A stretch of DNA of 64,000 nucleotides from Stenotrophomonas sp. UBA2629 (GCA_002359895.1 DEOB01000005.1:29488-93487), one strand, 5' to 3'. Positions 24,801-34,490 are shown, counted from the stretch's first letter. Numbers and translations are program-made. The notes: generated by a model from the letters alone, not told the origin.

Positions 24801-26006
24801 GTGAACGAGGTCGTACAGACACCCGCCATCCAGCCGCTGCCGAAAACGGCGCCCACGGCTGGCAAGCAGAACCTGCTCGACCTTGATCGCGCGGGCCTGG
24901 AAAAATTCTTTGTCGAAACCCTCGGCGAACAGAAGTTCCGTGCCCATCAAGTGATGAAGTGGATTCACCATCGCTACGTCACTGATTTCGACCAGATGAC
25001 GGACCTCGGCAAAGCGCTGCGTGCCAAACTGCATGCGCAAGCCGAGGTCGTCGTCCCCAACATCGTGTTCGACAAACCCTCCATCGACGGCACCCACAAG
25101 TGGTTGCTGGCAATGGGCGTGGATGGCAAGAACGCCATCGAAACCGTGTATATCCCGGATAAGACCCGCGGCACGCTGTGCGTGTCCTCGCAGGTTGGCT
25201 GCGCGTTGAACTGCACCTTCTGTTCAACGGCCACCCAGGGCTTCAACCGCAACCTGTCCACCGCTGAAATCATCGGCCAGGTGTGGGTTGCCGCGCGTCA
25301 CCTGGGTAACGTGCCGCACCAGATGCGCCGCCTCACCAACGTGGTGATGATGGGCATGGGCGAGCCGTTGATGAATTTCGACAACGTCATCCGTGCGATG
25401 AGCATCATGCGCGACGACCTGGGCTACGGGCTGGCCAACAAGCGCGTGACGTTGTCCACCTCCGGCCTGGTGCCGCAGATCGACCGCCTCTCGGTGGAAA
25501 GTGATGTGTCGCTGGCCGTGTCGCTGCATGCGCCAAACGATGAGCTGCGCGAAACACTGGTGCCGCTCAACAAAAAATACCCGATCGCTGAATTGATGGC
25601 GTCCTGTGCGCGCTACCTGCGTGGCAACAAGAAGCGCGATTCGGTGACCTTCGAATACACCCTGATGAAGGGCATCAACGACCAGCCCGAACATGCGCGC
25701 CAGCTCGCGCGGTTGATGCGCCAGTTCGACAACGCGGTGCAGGCCAAGGATTCGGGCAAGGTCAATCTGATTCCGTTCAACCCTTTCCCGGGCACGCGCT
25801 ATGAGCGCTCGGACGAGGAGCAGATCCGCGCTTTCCAGAAGATACTGCTCGACTCGCAGGTTCTGACGATGGTGCGGCGCACCCGTGGCGACGACATTGA
25901 CGCGGCCTGCGGCCAGCTCAAGGGGCAGGTGATGGACCGCACGCGGCGCCAGGCGGAGTTCAACAAGACCCTTCGGTCACTGGATGCTGGAGATGCGCTT
26001 GCCTGA
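24801..26006 (+). CDS. rlmN: 23S rRNA/tRNA adenine-C2 methyltransferase
   Basis: This 401-residue radical SAM enzyme methylates A2503 of 23S rRNA and A37 of some tRNAs. The cluster-binding CALNCTFC (C-x3-C-x2-C) and the TATQGF segment follow VSSQVG. The C-terminal methyl-carrying cysteine is in DAACGQL. GTG 24801 is the start, preceded by AAAGAGG. Its 3' end overlaps pilF. Confidence 0.95.
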   Translation: MNEVVQTPAIQPLPKTAPTAGKQNLLDLDRAGLEKFFVETLGEQKFRAHQVMKWIHHRYVTDFDQMTDLGKALRAKLHAQAEVVVPNIVFDKPSIDGTHKWLLAMGVDGKNAIETVYIPDKTRGTLCVSSQVGCALNCTFCSTATQGFNRNLSTAEIIGQVWVAARHLGNVPHQMRRLTNVVMMGMGEPLMNFDNVIRAMSIMRDDLGYGLANKRVTLSTSGLVPQIDRLSVESDVSLAVSLHAPNDELRETLVPLNKKYPIAELMASCARYLRGNKKRDSVTFEYTLMKGINDQPEHARQLARLMRQFDNAVQAKDSGKVNLIPFNPFPGTRYERSDEEQIRAFQKILLDSQVLTMVRRTRGDDIDAACGQLKGQVMDRTRRQAEFNKTLRSLDAGDALA

Positions 26007-26796
26007 CCGTCTGCTCGTGCTGTTGATTGCCTCGCTGCTGCTTGCCGGTTGCGGGAGCGGTGGCGGCATGAAGATCGGAAAGATCAAGGGCGATTACTGG
26101 GCAGCGCCGGAATACGACGTTCGCGATGACCGAAGTGCGCGCAAGCGCATGAAATACGACGAGTTGATGAGCGTGGTTGGTGACCGCTTCAACCGCGGTG
26201 AGCTGGATGAGGCCGCCAAGTTTGCCCGCGCCGCGCAGAAGCTCGACCCGAAGGGGCCGGATGCCTTTACCGCGCTGGCGGTTGTTGAAAGCCGCCGTGG
26301 CCAGACGGTTGCGGCCGGTGAGGCGTATCGCAAGGCTGCGGAACTGGCCCCCCTGCGCGGCGACGTGCTCAACAACTACGGCACGTGGCTGTGCAGCAAC
26401 GGCCACCCGGCTGAAGCCCTGGTCTGGTTTGACCGCGCGCTGGCCGATCCCGAATACGACTCACGTGCGGCGGCGCTGGCCAATGCGGGGGGCTGTGCAT
26501 TGGATGCGGGCCAGAATGAGCGGGCCGAAGTGGACCTGCGCCAAGCCCTGGCACTGTCCCCGGATAACCCCTTTGCACTGGAGTCGATGGCGCGCAGCGA
26601 AGTGGCACAGGGCCGGTATTTTGAGGCGCGGGCCTTCTACCAGCGTCGTCTTGCGGCTGCGCCAGCAACGGTTTCCGTGTTACAACTTGCCATTCAGGTA
26701 GAAGAGCGGCTGGGCGACAGGATTGCTGCCGGTCGGTTCCAACAGCGGTTGCGCGAGGAGTTTCCCTCGAGCGCGGCCTCGAATCCCCAAGGCTGA
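25984..26796 (+). CDS. pilF: type IV pilus biogenesis lipoprotein PilF/PilW
   Basis: The protein has about 270 residues. The lipobox LLLAGC follows a short signal peptide, and tetratricopeptide repeats fill the rest (FNRGELDEAAKFARAAQKLDP, then LNNYGTWLCSNGHPAEAL and so on). PilF is the outer-membrane pilotin needed to assemble the PilQ secretin. ATG 25984 overlaps rlmN by 23 bp; ATG 25993 is equally possible. The rlmN-pilF-rodZ order is conserved in pseudomonads and xanthomonads. Confidence 0.92.
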   Translation: MLEMRLPDRLLVLLIASLLLAGCGSGGGMKIGKIKGDYWAAPEYDVRDDRSARKRMKYDELMSVVGDRFNRGELDEAAKFARAAQKLDPKGPDAFTALAVVESRRGQTVAAGEAYRKAAELAPLRGDVLNNYGTWLCSNGHPAEALVWFDRALADPEYDSRAAALANAGGCALDAGQNERAEVDLRQALALSPDNPFALESMARSEVAQGRYFEARAFYQRRLAAAPATVSVLQLAIQVEERLGDRIAAGRFQQRLREEFPSSAASNPQG

Positions 26797-26802
26797 TGCA
26801 TT

Positions 26803-27648
26803 GTGATCAATGATCCGGGTGTGAACGCTCTAGAAGGTGTGGTGGGCTGTGGCGAACAGCTCCGAAAAGCCCGTGAAGCTGCGGGTTTGTCGCTGGAAGA
26901 GGTCGCCAGTCAGTTGCGTATGCCCATTCAGGTGGTGGGCTCGCTGGAAGCAGAGCGCTGGGATCGTCTCGGTGCGCCGGTGTTCGTGCGCGGCCAGCTA
27001 CGCAGCTATGCCCGCCTGCTCAAGGTTGATCTACAGGGCCTGTTGCAGCAGGCGCAGATTGAGCCGATCGTGCCGGCCACCCTGGTCAGCCATACCCATA
27101 CCCCGCCGATCCGGCGCATGGCCGAAAGCCTGGGCCGCCGCGCGATGTACGTGGTGATTACCGCCGTGTTGGTCGTGCCCATGTGGTACGTGATCAGCGG
27201 TAATTCCAGCAAGGCGCCGCCGAGTACGGCCTCGCTGGATGTGGTGCCGCCTGCGGAGAGTGCGGTTTCCGGTGCAGGTGCTTCGCCGTCAACTGCGGCC
27301 GCCAAGCCGGTGGCTGCGCAGCAGAACGATCCCTACATCGCCTCCATGGCGCCGATGGCACGGCCTGCGGTCGCCGCGCCGGCAGCCGCGCTGACGCTGC
27401 GTTTCAATGGGGACAGCTGGGTGGAAATTTCCGCGCCGGACGGTTCAACGGTCGAAAAGGCCTTGGTCCGTGCGGGCGAGTCGCGCAGCTTCAGTGCGGG
27501 CCAGGTCGGCCGCATGGTGCTGGGTAATGCGGCGGATGTGGAGGTTCGGCAGGCCTCCGGTAACGTCGATCTGGCGCCGTACAAGCGCGGTAATGTGGCC
27601 CGCTTTACGGTATCCTCTGACGGCTTCGTGGCGCCGGTTTCGCACTGA
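26803..27648 (+). CDS. rodZ: RodZ-like cytoskeleton / cell-shape protein
   Basis: The protein has 281 residues. An N-terminal Xre-like helix-turn-helix (GEQLRKAREAAGLSLEEVASQLRM, about 17-75) that binds MreB in RodZ is followed by one membrane segment (MYVVITAVLVVPMWYVI, about 113-130). An Ala/Pro-rich linker and a periplasmic DUF4115 beta domain (about 195-275) come last. It starts at GTG 26803, 6 bp after pilF. The ispG gene that often follows rodZ in relatives is not here; yfgM comes next. Confidence 0.9.
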   Translation: MINDPGVNALEGVVGCGEQLRKAREAAGLSLEEVASQLRMPIQVVGSLEAERWDRLGAPVFVRGQLRSYARLLKVDLQGLLQQAQIEPIVPATLVSHTHTPPIRRMAESLGRRAMYVVITAVLVVPMWYVISGNSSKAPPSTASLDVVPPAESAVSGAGASPSTAAAKPVAAQQNDPYIASMAPMARPAVAAPAAALTLRFNGDSWVEISAPDGSTVEKALVRAGESRSFSAGQVGRMVLGNAADVEVRQASGNVDLAPYKRGNVARFTVSSDGFVAPVSH

Positions 27649-27703
27649 AACAAGGCGTTGATCAATACAACAAGGCTCCCCGGCAGGGTGGGCGAGAGTA
27701 CGC

Positions 27704-28345
27704 ATGGCGATTGACGACCTGCTCGACGAGCACGAACAAAGTGAACGCGTCCGCGCTTGGCTGCGCAAAAATGGCGCCGGAATCCTCAGTGGCGTAATTC
27801 TTGGCGTTGGCGCCATTGCCGGCTGGCAGTGGTGGCAGAAGGAGCAGGTAGGCAAGTTGGCGGAAGCCAATGTCCGCTATGAAGCGGTGTCGCGCAGCCT
27901 GCAGTCCAAAAATCTGGATGAAGCCGCCAAAGAAGTAGCTGCACTGGAAAGCGGCAAGGCCGGCATCTACGCCGACCTGGCGTCGTTGGAGTTGGCCAAG
28001 GCCCAGGTCGAGGCTGGCAAGTACGACGACGCCATCAAGACGTTGCGCGCGCTGAAGGCCGAAGGCGAGTTCAAGGCGCTGATCGACCAGCGTGTGGCGC
28101 GTCTGCTGATTGAAACCGGCAAAGCGGATGAAGCGGCCAAGTTGATCGGTACCGCCGATGACAGTGCCAGCCTGGAGATCCGCGGTGATGCCCTGATTGC
28201 GCAGAACAAGCGCGACGAGGCACGTGAACTGTATACGCAGGCGCTGGCCAAGCTCGATGTGGCCGCGCCGCAGCGCCGTCTGCTCGAAACCAAATTGATG
28301 GATGCCGGCGGTACTGTGGCCGATCCTGCAGCGGAGAAGATTTGA
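27704..28345 (+). CDS. yfgM: YfgM-type SecYEG ancillary protein
   Basis: The protein has 213 residues: cytoplasmic N-terminus, one transmembrane segment (GILSGVILGVGAIAGWQWW, about 25-43) and a periplasmic TPR-like helical domain. YfgM works with PpiD at the SecYEG translocon. As in E. coli it is directly followed by bamB, here with a one-base overlap (TGATG), and der comes next. Confidence 0.9.
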   Translation: MAIDDLLDEHEQSERVRAWLRKNGAGILSGVILGVGAIAGWQWWQKEQVGKLAEANVRYEAVSRSLQSKNLDEAAKEVAALESGKAGIYADLASLELAKAQVEAGKYDDAIKTLRALKAEGEFKALIDQRVARLLIETGKADEAAKLIGTADDSASLEIRGDALIAQNKRDEARELYTQALAKLDVAAPQRRLLETKLMDAGGTVADPAAEKI

Positions 28346-29541
28346 TGAAGCTCAAGCATGTTGCAGGCCTGGCGTTGGTGGCGATGACGCTGACCGGCTG
28401 CTCGACGGTCAAGGGTTGGTTCGCAGGTAAAGATGCCGAGGCCAAGAAGGCGCTGGAGCCGGCGGAGCTGGTGAAGTTCGACGCGACGGTGAAGGTCAGC
28501 AAGATCTGGTCGGCCAACGTCGGTAAGGGCGAGGGCCGTATTGGCCTGCGTCAGGCGCCGATCGTGGCTGATGGCCGCGTCTATGCGGCGGCAGTGGAAG
28601 GCGGCGTGCACGCGCTGGACCTGCAGACCGGCAAGGAAGTGTGGGAATACAAGCCGGCCAAGGAAAAGAAGAAGCCCAAGCTGCGTCTTTCCGGTGGCCC
28701 GGGTGTGGGTGATGGCCTGGTCGTGATCGGCACGCTGGACGGTCAGGTGATTGCGCTGGACGCCAGCAACGGCACCGAAAAGTGGAAGTCGAAGGTGACC
28801 GGCGAAGTGATTGCCGCGCCGGCAGTGGCCCAGGGGCTGGTGTTTGTGCGTAGCAATGACGGTCGCACCACCGCGCTGGATGCCGCCACCGGCGAGCAGC
28901 GTTGGTTCAACATGCAGGAACTGCCTGCTCTGACCGTGCGCGGCAATGCGCCGGTGGTTGCAGGCCCGGGCGTGCTGTTCATCGGTAACGACGACGGTAC
29001 CCTCAGTGCGCTGGCCATGCAGGACGGCCGCCCGCTGTGGGAACAGTCGGTAGGTACGCCGGAAGGCCGTACCGAACTGGAGCGCATGGCCGATATTGAC
29101 GGCGCGCCGGTGCTGGAAGGTAATACGCTGTACGTGAGCAGCTTCAAGAACGAGACGATGGCCATTGAAGGGCCGACCGGTCGTCCGTTGTGGTCGCGCG
29201 ATCATGGCGGTAGCGGTGGCGTTGCGGTGACATCGGGCAACGTGATCGTGACCGATGCCAAGGGTACGGTTTACGGGTTGGACAAGACGTCCGGTTCGGC
29301 GATGTGGTCGCAGCAGGCGCTGGCCCGTCGTTCGGTTACAGGTGCCGCTGTCCAGGGCGATTACGCCGTGGTGGGGGATTACAAGGGTTATCTGCATTGG
29401 CTGCGGTTGAGCGATGGTGAGCTGGCCGCGCGTGCGAAGAGTGGTGGTGACGCCCTCCTGGCCGCGCCGGTGGTTGCCGACGGCATTGCGCTGGTGCAGA
29501 ACGTAGATGGGAAACTGACCGCATTCCGGTTGGCCCAATAA
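28345..29541 (+). CDS. bamB: outer-membrane assembly lipoprotein BamB
   Basis: The protein has 398 residues with a lipobox (MTLTGC) and an eight-bladed PQQ-like beta-propeller; repeated blades read as GxVxALDxxTGxxxW. BamB is the scaffold lipoprotein of the BAM complex that inserts outer-membrane proteins. ATG 28345 overlaps the yfgM stop by one base. der follows 12 bp later, so envelope assembly and ribosome assembly genes share an operon. Confidence 0.95.
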   Translation: MKLKHVAGLALVAMTLTGCSTVKGWFAGKDAEAKKALEPAELVKFDATVKVSKIWSANVGKGEGRIGLRQAPIVADGRVYAAAVEGGVHALDLQTGKEVWEYKPAKEKKKPKLRLSGGPGVGDGLVVIGTLDGQVIALDASNGTEKWKSKVTGEVIAAPAVAQGLVFVRSNDGRTTALDAATGEQRWFNMQELPALTVRGNAPVVAGPGVLFIGNDDGTLSALAMQDGRPLWEQSVGTPEGRTELERMADIDGAPVLEGNTLYVSSFKNETMAIEGPTGRPLWSRDHGGSGGVAVTSGNVIVTDAKGTVYGLDKTSGSAMWSQQALARRSVTGAAVQGDYAVVGDYKGYLHWLRLSDGELAARAKSGGDALLAAPVVADGIALVQNVDGKLTAFRLAQ

Positions 29542-29553
29542 GGAGTTAACGCG

Positions 29554-30954
29554 ATGCTGCCTTTGGTCGCCCTGGTTGGACGGCCGAACGTCGGCAAGTC
29601 CACGATTTTCAATGCGCTTACCCGTACGCGCGATGCGCTGGTCCATGACCAGCCCGGGGTTACCCGTGATCGCAACTACGGTGTCTGCCGTCTGAACGAG
29701 GACAATCCCTTCCTGCTCGTGGATACCGGCGGCATTGCCGGTGAAGAGGAAGGGCTGGCTGGTGCCACTGCGCGCCAAGCCCGAGCCGCCGCCGGTGAGG
29801 CGGATCTGATCGTATTTGTGGTCGACGCACGTGATGGCACGTCGGCGCTGGATGACGAGATCCTGTCTTGGCTGCGCAAACTTGCGCGGCCAACGTTGCT
29901 GTTGATCAACAAGATCGACGGCACGGATGAGAATGCGGTACGTGCGGAGTTCGCGCGCTACGGCTTCAGTGAAATGCTGATGGTTTCTGCCGCACACCGG
30001 CAGGGGCTGGATGACCTTGTCGACGAACTCATCGAGCGCTTGCCCGAGGAAGGTTCCGGCGAGGTGTTGGACAACGATCCTTCGCGAGTACGTATTGCCT
30101 TTGTCGGCCGCCCGAACGTGGGCAAGTCGACGCTGGTCAACCGCGTGCTGGGCGAGGAGCGGATGATCGCCTCCGAGGTGCCAGGTACCACCCGTGATTC
30201 CATTTCGGTGGACATGGAGCGCGATGGTCAGCTGTACCGCTTGATTGACACGGCCGGCCTGCGTCGCAAGGCCCGTGTGGAAGAAGTGGTCGAGAAGTTC
30301 AGCGTTGTCAAAACGCTGCGCTCGATCGAGCAGGCCCAGGTGGCGGTGTTGATGCTGGACGCCAACGAGGGTGTGACCGACCAGGACGCGAGCGTGCTGG
30401 GCGCGGTGCTGGATGCCGGTCGTGCGTTGGTGATTGCCATCAACAAGTGGGATGGTCTAACCGACTACCAGCGTGAGCAGGCCGAGGCATTGGTGTCGCG
30501 CAAACTGAGCTTCGTGCCGTGGGCTGAAGTGGTGCGCATCTCGGCCAAGCATGGTTCGGGCCTGCGCGAGTTGTTCCGTGCGGTGCATCGCGCGCATGAC
30601 TCGGCAACGCATGAGTTCAGTACCAGCGAGGTCAACAAGGCGCTGGAAGTGGCGTACGAAACGAACCCGCCGCCGAGCATCCGTGGCCACGTTTCCAAGC
30701 TGCGCTATGTGCATCCGGGCGGCACCAATCCACCGACGTTCATCGTCCATGGAACGCGCCTGAAAGAGCTGCCGGATTCGTACAAGCGCTACCTGGAAAA
30801 CTTCTTCCGCAAGCGCTTCAAGCTGGTCGGTACGCCGGTGACGTTCCTGTTCCGCGAAGGCGCCAACCCTTACGAGGGCAAGAAGAACGTGCTGAGCGAG
30901 CGGCAGGTCAAGGCCAAGCGGCGCTTGATGAAGCACGTGAAGGGCAGGAAGTAG
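29554..30954 (+). CDS. der: ribosome-assembly GTPase Der (EngA)
   Basis: The protein has 466 residues and two GTPase domains in tandem, each with a P-loop GRPNVGKST (about residues 9 and 187) and a DTGG / DTAG switch. A C-terminal KH-like domain follows (about 360-450). It is essential for 50S subunit maturation in known bacteria. It follows bamB by 12 bp, and a strong terminator follows. Confidence 0.96.
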   Translation: MLPLVALVGRPNVGKSTIFNALTRTRDALVHDQPGVTRDRNYGVCRLNEDNPFLLVDTGGIAGEEEGLAGATARQARAAAGEADLIVFVVDARDGTSALDDEILSWLRKLARPTLLLINKIDGTDENAVRAEFARYGFSEMLMVSAAHRQGLDDLVDELIERLPEEGSGEVLDNDPSRVRIAFVGRPNVGKSTLVNRVLGEERMIASEVPGTTRDSISVDMERDGQLYRLIDTAGLRRKARVEEVVEKFSVVKTLRSIEQAQVAVLMLDANEGVTDQDASVLGAVLDAGRALVIAINKWDGLTDYQREQAEALVSRKLSFVPWAEVVRISAKHGSGLRELFRAVHRAHDSATHEFSTSEVNKALEVAYETNPPPSIRGHVSKLRYVHPGGTNPPTFIVHGTRLKELPDSYKRYLENFFRKRFKLVGTPVTFLFREGANPYEGKKNVLSERQVKAKRRLMKHVKGRK

Positions 30955-30977
30955 TCACGTGGAAGGCAGTAAGCGAT

Positions 30978-31015
30978 AACGCAGGGGCGGCCGTAAGGTC
31001 GCCCTTCTGCGTTTT
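30978..31015 (+). terminator. terminator after der
   Basis: AACGCAG plus GGGCG-GCC pairs with GGT-CGCCC and CTGCGTT around GTAA, then TTTT. This long stem, with one internal mismatch, probably ends the ndk-to-der transcript. Confidence 0.8.
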
Positions 31016-31065
31016 GGGGGCGGCGGTAGTGGTTTTCTGTGCGGCCTGCGGTCGCGACGCCCCAC

Positions 31066-31160
31066 CGTCATTTCCGCGCAGACGGAAATCGCTCTGGCGC
31101 TGTCTCCGCTCTGGCTTGATGCGGCGAAATGGCCAGAGCGGACTTGCCTGCGCAGGAATG
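31066..31160. repeat. fold-back intergenic repeat
   Basis: This sits in the 361-bp gap between der and moeB. An inner perfect 11-bp inverted repeat, TCCGCTCTGGC (31105-31115) and GCCAGAGCGGA (31132-31142), is nested inside an outer imperfect pair, CATTTCCGCGCAGAC (31069-31083) and GCCTGCGCAGGAATG (31146-31160). It looks like a REP/MITE-type dispersed palindrome; no gene is visible in the gap. Confidence 0.5.
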
Positions 31161-31315
31161 CCGGCCTACAGCGGAATCATGGTTCGCGGAATTGTTGGCG
31201 CGGCTGCGGTTTGCCAAGGCTTGCTGGGGATGTAGGCATCTCACTTTCACCGGCGCGCTGCAGCTGAAGTGCCGGCTGCACAACACGCGCGCCACGCTTG
31301 GCCGATAATCGGGCC

Positions 31316-32455
31316 ATGAGCATCTGTGAACTGACCCCCGAACAGGCCCGTGCCAGGCAACAGAATGGCGTGATGTTGATCGACGTGCGGCAGGCGCATG
31401 AGCGCGCGGGCGGCATGGCTGACGGTGCGCTGGGCATTGCCAAGGACGACCTGTTGGCTGATCCGGCGCGTCATCTGCCCTGCCTTGATGGCGAGGTCAT
31501 GCTGATCTGCCAGAGCGGCAAGCGTTCGAGTGACGCGGCAGCGGTGTTGGCGCAGGCCGGTTACACGCAGGTTGCGTCGGTGGCTGGCGGCACGGTGGCA
31601 TGGCGCGTTGATGGGTTGCCCCTGATGCAGCCGGCGCTCAACGCGGAAGACCGTGATTTCTATGACCGCTATTCGCGCCATCTGCTATTGCCGCAGGTGG
31701 GTGAGGCCGGGCAGCGTCTCCTTCAACAATCACGCGTGCTGGTGCTGGGCGCGGGCGGACTGGGGGCGCCGGCCGGCTTTTACCTGGCTGCAGCGGGCGT
31801 GGGCCATCTGCGCATCGTCGATCACGATGTGGTGGAGCGAAGCAATCTGCACCGGCAGATTGTCCACACCGAGGCCAGCGTCGGGCAAGCCAAGGTGGCG
31901 TCAGCGCACGCGCGGCTGCAGGCCTTGAATCCGCAGATCCAGGTGGAGGCCATCCGTGAGCGGGTAACCTCGGACAACATCGACGCGTTGATGGACGGCG
32001 TGGATGTGGTGCTGGACGGCTCGGATAACTTCCCGCTGCGCTACCTGCTCAACGACGCGTGCATCAAGCACGCCAAGCCGCTGGTGTATGCCGCCATCGA
32101 GCGATTTGATGGTCAGGTGAGCGTGTTCGACGCCGGCCGCCACCGTGGCCAGGCGCCGTGCTACCGCTGCCTGTTCCCGGAGCCGCCGCCGCCGGAGTTC
32201 GCGCCCAATTGCTCCGAGGCTGGCGTACTGGGCGTGCTGCCGGGACTGGCCGGCGTGATGCAGGCCACCGAAGTGCTGAAGCTGTTGCTGGACATCGGTG
32301 AGCCACTGACCGGGCGGCTGCTGCGTTTTGACGCGCTGCAGATGCGCTTTCGCGAAACCCGCATCACTGCCGACCCTGCTTGCCCGGTATGCGCGCCGGA
32401 GCGACCATTCCCGGGCTATATCGACTACGCCGCGTTCTGTTCGCAGGGCGCGTGA
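31316..32455 (+). CDS. moeB: MoeB/ThiF-type sulfur-carrier adenylyltransferase with N-terminal rhodanese
   Basis: The protein has 379 residues. A rhodanese domain (about 1-105, active-site loop CQSGKRSS with its Cys) precedes the E1-like adenylyltransferase. That domain has the nucleotide loop VLGAGGLGAP near residue 145, the arginine motif RSNLHRQI, the zinc cysteines CYRC and CPVC, and a conserved cysteine in NCSEAGVLG. It activates the C-terminal glycine of MoaD (or ThiS) and could also deliver sulfur itself. Related fusions such as MoeZ carry the rhodanese at the C-terminus. ATG 31316 is chosen over one six codons upstream. Choice between MoeB and ThiF is not certain. Confidence 0.85.
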   Translation: MSICELTPEQARARQQNGVMLIDVRQAHERAGGMADGALGIAKDDLLADPARHLPCLDGEVMLICQSGKRSSDAAAVLAQAGYTQVASVAGGTVAWRVDGLPLMQPALNAEDRDFYDRYSRHLLLPQVGEAGQRLLQQSRVLVLGAGGLGAPAGFYLAAAGVGHLRIVDHDVVERSNLHRQIVHTEASVGQAKVASAHARLQALNPQIQVEAIRERVTSDNIDALMDGVDVVLDGSDNFPLRYLLNDACIKHAKPLVYAAIERFDGQVSVFDAGRHRGQAPCYRCLFPEPPPPEFAPNCSEAGVLGVLPGLAGVMQATEVLKLLLDIGEPLTGRLLRFDALQMRFRETRITADPACPVCAPERPFPGYIDYAAFCSQGA

Positions 32456-32558
32456 GCTGATCTGTTCTGCCGGTGGAGGGGGTTGAATGCGCGGCTTGCA
32501 TCCGGCCTGCACACTTTCTGCTTTATCGTGCGCACATTGAAATGAGCAGGGTGCAGGT

Positions 32559-34403
32559 ATGTCAGCGGAATCCTCGACCGAACTGGTAAAGGTGGTGGCG
32601 CTGTTGGGCGCCGCCGTGGTGGCGGTTCCGTTGTTCAGGCGGCTGGGGTTGGGCTCGGTGCTGGGCTACTTCGTCGCCGGTCTGGCGATTGGGCCCTTCG
32701 GCTTTGGCTGGTTCTCCGAGCCGCAGGCCATCCTGCACGTGGCCGAGTTGGGTGTGGTGATGTTCCTGTTTGTGATCGGCCTGGAAATGCGGCCGTCGCA
32801 CCTGTGGAGCCTGCGCAACGAAATCTTCGGCCTGGGTACGGCACAGATCTTCACCTGTGCGCTGGTGTTGACCGGCGTGGCGATGCTGTTCGGCTATCGG
32901 CCGCAGGTGGCCTTCATTGCCGCGTCCGGCTTCGTGCTGACCTCCACAGCGGTGGTGATGCAGCTGCTGGCCGAGCGCGGCGATGTGGCTCTGCCATCGG
33001 GACAGAAAATCGTCTCCATCCTGCTGTTTGAAGATCTGCTGATCGTGCCGTTGCTTGCGTTGGTGGCCTGGATGGCGCCGGTGCATGCGGGCGCGCAGGA
33101 GGGCTCGCGCTGGGTGAGTATCGCCATTGGTGCGGGCGCGATTGTGGGCCTGGTGGTGGTCGGCCGTTATCTGCTCAACCCGTTGTTCCGCATCCTGGCC
33201 GAATCCAAGGCGCGCGAGGTGATGACCGCTGCCGCGTTGCTGGTGGTGTTGGGGGCGGCGTTGCTGATGCAGTTGGGTGGGCTGTCGATGGCGATGGGCG
33301 CCTTCCTGGCCGGCGTGCTGCTGTCTGAATCCACCTTCCGTCATCAGATTGAAGCCGACATCGAGCCGTTCCGCGGCATTCTGCTGGGGCTGTTTTTCCT
33401 CAGTGTGGGCATGGCGCTGGATCTGTCCGTAGTGGCCGCCAACTGGAAGCTGATCGCGCTGCTGGTGCCGGCGATGATGCTGGCCAAAGCGCTGTGTATT
33501 TATGGTGTGGCGCGGGTGATGGGCAGTGACCACCGGCAGGCGCTGGATCGTGGCGTGTTGATGGCGCAGGGCGGCGAATTCGCCTTCGTGTTGTTTGCCG
33601 CAGCGGCAACGGCTGGGGTGATTGATGCCAAGGTCAACGCCAACCTCACCGCGGTGGTGGTGTTGTCGATGGCGCTGACGCCGCTGTGCATGCTGGTGTA
33701 TCGGCGGATGGTCAAGGACGGTTCCGCCTCCACCGAGGGAGTGGAAGTTGCCGATGGGCTGAGTGGCAGCGTGCTGGTGATCGGCTTTGGCCGCTTTGGA
33801 CAGGTGTCCAGCCAATCGCTGCTGGCCCGCGATGTGGACGTGACCATCATCGACAACGACATCGAGATGATCCGCAGCGCCGCCAAATTCGGCTTCAAGA
33901 TCTATTACGGCGACGGCACGCGACTGGACGTGTTGCGTGCATCAGGTGCCGAGACCGCCCGCGCCATTGCGGTATGTGTGGACGACCGCGCTGCGGCCGA
34001 TCGCATCGTCGAGCTGGTGGTGCACGAGTTCCCGCAGGCAAAGCTGCTGGTGCGCTCGTATGACCGCGAGCATTCGCTTGCGCTGATTCACGCCGGCGTC
34101 GATTTCCAGATACGCGAAACGTTCGAGTCGGCGGTGGAATTCGGCCGCGCCGCGCTGCTGCAGTTGGGTGCGGAAGAGGATGAGGCGGACCTGGTGGCGC
34201 GGGAGATACGTCGCCGCGACGCCGAGCGTCTGGAGCTGGAAATGGCTGGCGGTGGGCTCAAGGCCGGTGTCGGCATGTTGTATGGCAATACGCCGCCCGC
34301 ACCCAAGCCGACACCGACGCCGTTCATTCCGCCGCGGCGTGAATCGCGCACCTTGAACCCGGATGCGGTGGTCGGGGCGGAGCCGGACGCGGGCGCATCC
34401 TGA
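32559..34403 (+). CDS. Kef-type monovalent cation:proton antiporter
   Basis: The protein has 614 residues. A 12-helix CPA2 antiporter domain (about 8-385) contains the KefB/C-like SVLGYFVAGLAIGP and GLEMRPSHLW segments. A cytoplasmic TrkA-N (RCK) domain follows, with VIGFGRFGQ near residue 407 and the paired acidic residue DND. A Pro-rich tail ends the protein. It is likely glutathione- or nucleotide-gated potassium efflux, protecting against electrophiles. No KefF/KefG partner gene is adjacent. Confidence 0.88.
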   Translation: MSAESSTELVKVVALLGAAVVAVPLFRRLGLGSVLGYFVAGLAIGPFGFGWFSEPQAILHVAELGVVMFLFVIGLEMRPSHLWSLRNEIFGLGTAQIFTCALVLTGVAMLFGYRPQVAFIAASGFVLTSTAVVMQLLAERGDVALPSGQKIVSILLFEDLLIVPLLALVAWMAPVHAGAQEGSRWVSIAIGAGAIVGLVVVGRYLLNPLFRILAESKAREVMTAAALLVVLGAALLMQLGGLSMAMGAFLAGVLLSESTFRHQIEADIEPFRGILLGLFFLSVGMALDLSVVAANWKLIALLVPAMMLAKALCIYGVARVMGSDHRQALDRGVLMAQGGEFAFVLFAAAATAGVIDAKVNANLTAVVVLSMALTPLCMLVYRRMVKDGSASTEGVEVADGLSGSVLVIGFGRFGQVSSQSLLARDVDVTIIDNDIEMIRSAAKFGFKIYYGDGTRLDVLRASGAETARAIAVCVDDRAAADRIVELVVHEFPQAKLLVRSYDREHSLALIHAGVDFQIRETFESAVEFGRAALLQLGAEEDEADLVAREIRRRDAERLELEMAGGGLKAGVGMLYGNTPPAPKPTPTPFIPPRRESRTLNPDAVVGAEPDAGAS

Positions 34404-34490
34404 GCCGGGTGCGCGCGATTTGATGGCAGCGTGATGTGGCCGCCTGCGTAATCAGGGACAATAGCGGCCCCCGCATTCGCCCCACGCCCA

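Noticed and set aside
27967..29997. 676-codon open frame opposite yfgM, bamB and der
   Set aside because: Antisense to three recognised genes, His/Arg-rich, no domain.
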